Part shown: piece after piece, positions 4,967 to 7,833 of the stretch
Layout: each line of letters starts with the position of its first letter
How positions within the stretch are numbered: position 1 is the first letter of the stretch
From: Christensenella sp. UBA5893
Lineage (GTDB): Bacteria; Bacillota; Clostridia; Christensenellales; UBA1242
Length of the DNA: 7,833 bases
Assembly (NCBI GenBank): GCA_002431905.1
Contig: DJER01000029.1
Location: forward strand, 1-7,833
Direction of reading: 5' to 3'
The notes under the pieces: generated by a model
Databases searched by the model: none
Told to the model about the DNA's origin: nothing
Seen by the model: the letters and a program-made list of their open reading frames with translations, nothing else
Made by a program: the position numbers and the translations under genes

Positions 4967-5418
4967 AAATTGCAATATCTAACATCATTTTGGCAATATT
5001 TACACGCATATCAATTGCCCCACAAATGCATTTGAGCCAAAAATATTTGTAAATCTTTGCATTGTTCATTTGCCAAAAATTCAGTGTTTTTTTTACAAGT
5101 TAACTAATTTAATATTTTTTTCTCTGAGCAAATATGTGTTTTAAGGGCTAAAAAAATTTACCAATCGGTATAATTTTATGAATGAATTATCAATATTTTT
5201 AATTATTATAAAACTCTTATCAAATTAAATATTGCAAGAGTATAGTGCAGACTTTAAATATCACACATTGAAATTTATGCATCATCACAGCCTTTATGTT
5301 GCATCAAATTTATAATATTTATTTTTAAATTCCTATCAAATTTTTGTTTGTTGATTATGACAACCAACAACAAAACATTTTCTCTTTTAAATAATAGAAA
5401 AATTACAATTTTGAATGG
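4967..5418. other. Gene-poor AT-rich spacer, possibly with decayed coding sequence
   Basis: No convincing gene is visible. On the minus strand a 34-codon frame (5069 to 4965, beginning MNNAKIYKYF) ends just before the terminator but has no ribosome site. An overlapping minus frame (4909-5010) reads YACKYCQNDVRYCNLKK then QGKPCLFYVQ, a cysteine pattern like a small zinc-binding protein, but is cut from its upstream part by a TGA at 5011-5013. An imperfect hairpin, TTGTTTGTTG with CAACCAACAA (5344-5370, one mismatch), lies about 50 nt past the TPR gene stop and could shield that mRNA's 3' end. Confidence 0.35.
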
Positions 5419-5943
5419 TTAGTTGCTCATCTTTTTTATTCTTCCAAAAACTGCTGAAAGTTCATTGTTATACCCCATGTTTCCACCTTGTTTTGCATAC
5501 GCCAACTTTGCATTTTTAAGTGCCAAATCGTAATTTTCCAAATCGCAATAGGCTGCTGCCAGCGATGTGTATAGTATTGAAGAACCACAATCACATATAT
5601 TTAAATATTTTTTTGCAATGTCAATTGCGTTTTGTGGTTGGTTTAAACTTCTATAAATACTGGTCACAATGGGCAAAACAACAAAAACAAAACTTGCGTC
5701 ATCTTTATAGCAATCCATTGCATATAATGCCGCTTTTAGCGACAAATAATACTGTTGGTTATTTTTGGTTGATTTGATATAATCCTTTATTTCTTCTTTA
5801 CTAAAATTTTGAAAATCCTTTGACCCGAAATAAATTTTGCTCAATTCATCAAGTTTAACCTTTTCAACTGTCATAAAATGCGAGTCAACAAATGTTTTGC
5901 CGGTGTAATAATACAACTCGCCATCATATTCAATTTTTTCCAT
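5419..5943 (-). CDS. Small tetratricopeptide-repeat (TPR-like) protein
   Basis: This 174-residue soluble protein has no signal peptide. Residues 1-35 are strand-like and aromatic-rich (DGELYYYTGKTFVDSHFMTVEK). From about residue 45 it is helical. Residues 120-153 match a TPR unit well (SSILYTSLAAAYCDLENYDLALKNAKLAY, with the Leu/Tyr...Ala...Ala spacing), and 90-112 (IYRSLNQPQNAIDIAKKYL) looks like a preceding, degenerate repeat. TPRs bind other proteins, and the N-terminal segment may be a separate small domain; no enzyme motif is seen. ATG 5943 is well supported by GGAGGTG (5951-5957) with a 9-nt gap from the GGAGG core. It stands alone on the minus strand, about 650 bp upstream of the protease gene and separated from it by a terminator, so it is probably not part of the toxin operon. 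Function unknown. Confidence 0.7.
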   Translation of the reverse strand: MEKIEYDGELYYYTGKTFVDSHFMTVEKVKLDELSKIYFGSKDFQNFSKEEIKDYIKSTKNNQQYYLSLKAALYAMDCYKDDASFVFVVLPIVTSIYRSLNQPQNAIDIAKKYLNICDCGSSILYTSLAAAYCDLENYDLALKNAKLAYAKQGGNMGYNNELSAVFGRIKKMSN

Positions 5944-5959
5944 AAAATTTCACCTCCGG

Positions 5960-6324
5960 AAATTTAATACAAAATCTCAAATTAAACAAAACTCAAATCA
6001 TTTTTTGCCATCATTTGTTTTTCTTTGCTCAATAAAAATTTTCGCGATTTATCAAGCCTTAAGCAATTCAATTTAAAAAAATCATTTTTTGCAACATTAT
6101 CAACAACTTGGGTGTAAAATATTGTTACTTAATTTTAACATAAAAATCAACAATTGTCATCATCAATAACAAACATATTAAAAATTTGCAAATTAAAAAG
6201 TATAAAACGGAAATGAATAGTAATTTCAATTTTTAAGTATATATTTATCAAAATTTTTAATGCACAATACAAAACGATATTGAAGTTATAGAAAAAACAA
6301 ACAAATCACATTTAACCACAATAG
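5960..6324. other. AT-rich intergenic region
   Basis: Nothing convincing is seen: no long frame, no RNA gene and no strong promoter or terminator. The left edge would contain the TPR gene promoter, but only weak TTGAGT/TTGTAT-like boxes are visible on the minus strand. Confidence 0.4.
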
Positions 6325-6683
6325 TTATATCATAGATGGAAATCTTATTTCACGGAAAGCTTTGAGAGATTTTGGAAATTAATATTAGCACAAATATTTG
6401 CACACCGCTATCTTTGGAATACATCTAGTGAAATCGAGATAATCTATGTCACTTTAATTTTTTTCAATAAAACGTCTGCGAATATGAACTAAGTTATTAA
6501 TGGAATAAAGAAGTCATTAGAAAAAATTAATTAAAAACAAATGGTACATAAAGCTTCGCAAGATACTTTCAAAATGCTTTGAGGCTCAATCGTCTATATG
6601 TTAAAATTAAACGGAATACAATTTTAGACATTATTTAAACAAATGGTTTAGAAAATTTAAACAATCTACAAGATGGTGATTAA
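6325..6683 (+). pseudogene. Possible decayed coding sequence, unidentified
   Basis: One plus-strand frame is unusually protein-like for this composition. It has a stop-free 54-codon run (6325-6486) containing SFERFWKLILAQIFAHRYLW and then SSEIEIIYVTLIFFNKTSAN, then VINGIKKSLEKIN, KQMVHKASQDTFKML and GSIVYMLKLNGIQF, each separated by a single stop (TAA, TAA, TGA, TAG). After about 6625 the sense shifts to another frame that ends TNGLENLNNLQDGD before TAA at 6681. Read together they resemble the C-terminal part of a protein killed by nonsense changes and one frameshift. No ATG or ribosome site is present, and the family is not recognised. Chance is a real alternative. Confidence 0.25.
6579..6607 (+). 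promoter_or_regulatory. Candidate extended -10 promoter for the GIY-YIG gene
   Basis: TTGAGG (6579-6584), a 17-bp spacer and TAAAAT (6602-6607) preceded by TGT (extended -10, TGn) fit a sigma-70 promoter. The start would be near 6614, about 120 nt before the ATG. It lies within the possible decayed reading frame, so it may be recruited sequence or chance. Confidence 0.35.
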
Positions 6684-6733
6684 AAAACAAAAATAAAAAC
6701 AATTAAAAACAATATTTAAAGGAGAAAATAAAA

Positions 6734-7591
6734 ATGATTAAATTTGAAGATTTTTTTAAGGTGGATTCGCCAGACAAAACAAAAGTTAAATTCAATATGA
6801 ATGAAGGTAATAAAGATACTCCAGCATGGGATTTGTTAAGAGAAGATAATGCAAGTCTAAAATATCAAAGATGGCTAAATATGAATGCACACTATGAAAA
6901 AAAGAATTATAACAATAATTATGGAAATGCGAAATATGTACTATCGTTTGCTCAATATTATTTGCTAGGAAAAGAATTTTATATTTTTGGTGGTTTATTC
7001 GAAATAAAGTCCAAAAATCCACAGGAAGATAATACTACAGGCTATATCCTTACCAAATTGGAGAAATACCAAGAATACGAAAAAAGATTAGTAATTAAAC
7101 TTTCAAAGCCTGTAGGTCAAAGGTATAATTTATGGTATGACTCAGTCTCAAATAATGGTGCAGAAATATACCAGATATTGCCACCAAAAGTTCTTGATGA
7201 TTTTCCGGGATTTAGTAATGTCTTACTTGACCATGAAGACTTACAATATATATTTAGAAATCAAGCTCCAGAATGGAAAATACAACTATCGTCAGTGAAA
7301 GGTGTTTACTGTATAACTGACACAAATACTGGAGAATTGTACATCGGCTCAGCATATGGTAATGGTGGTATATGGCAAAGATGGTCGAGTTATGCTAATA
7401 TTAATAATTTGGCAGGTGGAAATAAAACATTTGAAGAAATAAAAGGCAAGGACCCTAATTATATAATTAACTATTTTACATATTCTATTTTAGAAATATT
7501 TGATCCAAAAACATCGAATAACGAAGTTATAAGACGGGAAGAATTTTGGAAAAAAGTGTTTCAATCAAAAGAACATGGCATGAACAATTAA
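6734..7591 (+). CDS. GIY-YIG nuclease-domain protein
   Basis: This 285-residue protein has a C-terminal GIY-YIG domain, a single-strand-nicking or cleaving endonuclease fold. From residue 188: GVY (190-192) and YIG (203-205) replace the namesake motif, followed by Arg216 in IWQRWSSY, the region GGNKTFEEI, and the metal-binding Glu269 in RREEFWKKVF, then GMNN at the end. All expected catalytic positions are present, so it may be active. It matches the GVY...YIGSAYGxxGIWxRW type of stand-alone GIY-YIG protein known from many bacteria. Residues 1-185 are mixed and aromatic-rich (AWDLLREDNASLKYQRWLN, VLSFAQYYLLGKEFYIFGGLFE) and belong to no domain I can name; they may recognise the target. ATG 6734 has AAAGGAG (6718-6724) 9 nt upstream. 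It is a single-gene unit with a terminator at 7591-7613. Homing, restriction-like or phage-defence roles are all possible. Confidence 0.85.
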   Translation: MIKFEDFFKVDSPDKTKVKFNMNEGNKDTPAWDLLREDNASLKYQRWLNMNAHYEKKNYNNNYGNAKYVLSFAQYYLLGKEFYIFGGLFEIKSKNPQEDNTTGYILTKLEKYQEYEKRLVIKLSKPVGQRYNLWYDSVSNNGAEIYQILPPKVLDDFPGFSNVLLDHEDLQYIFRNQAPEWKIQLSSVKGVYCITDTNTGELYIGSAYGNGGIWQRWSSYANINNLAGGNKTFEEIKGKDPNYIINYFTYSILEIFDPKTSNNEVIRREEFWKKVFQSKEHGMNN

Positions 7592-7613
7592 AATCGGTTA
7601 AAACCGATTTTTT
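7591..7613 (+). terminator. Terminator of the GIY-YIG gene
   Basis: AAATCGG (7591-7597) pairs with CCGATTT (7604-7610) around TTAAAA, whose ends can also pair, and six T residues (7608-7613) follow. It starts at the last base of the stop codon. Confidence 0.9.
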
Positions 7614-7767
7614 ATTTATTAATATCATCAAGACCAGACGAAGAACTTTCTCCAAGTTATAACAATCCTTCACAAATATTTAATTTTTCTCAAAATATTG
7701 ATATGTTTAAATGTTTAATACTTAAAAGCAACCAGACATTGATGGTGAAATCTTGTTTGAAAGCAAG
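7614..7767. other. Short spacer with a stop-free frame, no clear gene
   Basis: In the same frame as the GIY-YIG gene, 65 codons stay open past its stop codon (7592-7786), including SSRPDEELSPSYNNPSQIF and then NFSQNIDMF. There is no start codon near the front or ribosome site, and a terminator precedes it. It may be a fragment of a lost gene or chance. Confidence 0.3.
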
Positions 7768-7806
7768 AAAAAAGAGCAATCTAAACTAAAAAGTTCGGAT
7801 TGCTCT
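7768..7806 (-). terminator. Terminator of the tRNA gene
   Basis: On the minus strand AGAGCAATC (7798-7806) pairs with GATTGCTCT (7773-7781), with AACT/AGTT also able to pair inside the loop, and six U residues follow (7768-7773). It starts 4 nt after the tRNA CCA end. Confidence 0.9.
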
Positions 7807-7810
7807 CTAA

Positions 7811-7833
7811 TGGCGGAGAGTGAGAGATTTGAA
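7811..7833 (-). tRNA. 3' end of a tRNA gene, probably tRNA-Ser (cut by the window edge)
   Basis: Reading the minus strand, the last 23 bases are the T-loop TTCAAAT, the 3' half of the T-stem CTCTC, the acceptor strand ACTCTCC, discriminator G and encoded CCA (7811-7813). G73 and an acceptor that would pair with GGAGAGT match bacterial tRNA-Ser, but the anticodon lies outside the window, so identity is an inference. tRNA 3' ends are common integrase targets. Confidence 0.8.

Noticed and set aside
5162..5174. ACC-AATC-GGT palindrome as a regulator site
   Set aside because: It is a single short copy with no promoter nearby, so likely chance.
5520..5777. Plus-strand 85-residue frame opposite the TPR gene
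   Set aside because: It is antisense to a gene with a strong GGAGGTG site and a clear TPR motif.
6363..6372. Ten-base match (TGAGAGATTT) to the tRNA T-arm region at 7821-7830, as an attachment-site remnant
   Set aside because: Too short and AT-rich, it stops matching at once on both sides and is far from the integrase.
4967..6733. CRISPR array or tandem repeats in the long AT-rich spacers
   Set aside because: I looked for regularly spaced direct repeats and saw only short AT-rich similarities without constant spacing.

Overview
The window is a low-GC, AT-rich bacterial segment. Strong GGAGG-type ribosome sites, sigma-70-like promoters, standard stop codons and Gram-positive-like toxin and immunity genes suggest a Bacillota member, probably a Clostridia-type gut or animal-associated lineage. 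No gene allows a species call. The layout looks like accessory or mobile DNA: a tyrosine integrase lies at the left end, and the 3' end of a tRNA gene (probably tRNA-Ser) enters at the right end on the minus strand.

Left module (1-1475): a full-length tyrosine recombinase on the minus strand faces away from a small XRE-family repressor on the plus strand. The shared control region holds three exact copies of the palindrome TATTG-N6-CAATA. These look like the repressor's operators, placed to control both itself and the integrase. A 15-bp perfect hairpin terminator closes the repressor gene.

Central module (1566-4823, minus strand): this is a compact operon with a near-consensus promoter (TTGAAA-17-TATAAT). 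Its order is membrane-anchored trypsin-like serine protease, membrane-anchored toxin-like protein with a glycine-rich transmembrane middle and a variable C-terminal domain, probable cognate immunity protein, start-less orphan toxin tip with an HFH...HIWYG histidine motif, and second probable immunity protein translationally coupled to that tip through ATGA. It resembles a polymorphic toxin locus with a spare toxin-tip/immunity cassette. The unusual element is the dedicated membrane protease at the head of the operon, which could process or release the toxin.

Right part (4824-7833): two long gene-poor AT-rich stretches flank a small TPR protein (minus strand). They contain inverted repeats and two segments that look like decayed coding sequence. 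A GIY-YIG nuclease-domain protein with an unassigned N-terminal region follows on the plus strand and ends in a good terminator. The partial tRNA and its own terminator close the window.

Functions of the toxins, immunity proteins and TPR protein are inferred from context. The integrase, protease, HTH and GIY-YIG calls rest on visible motifs.
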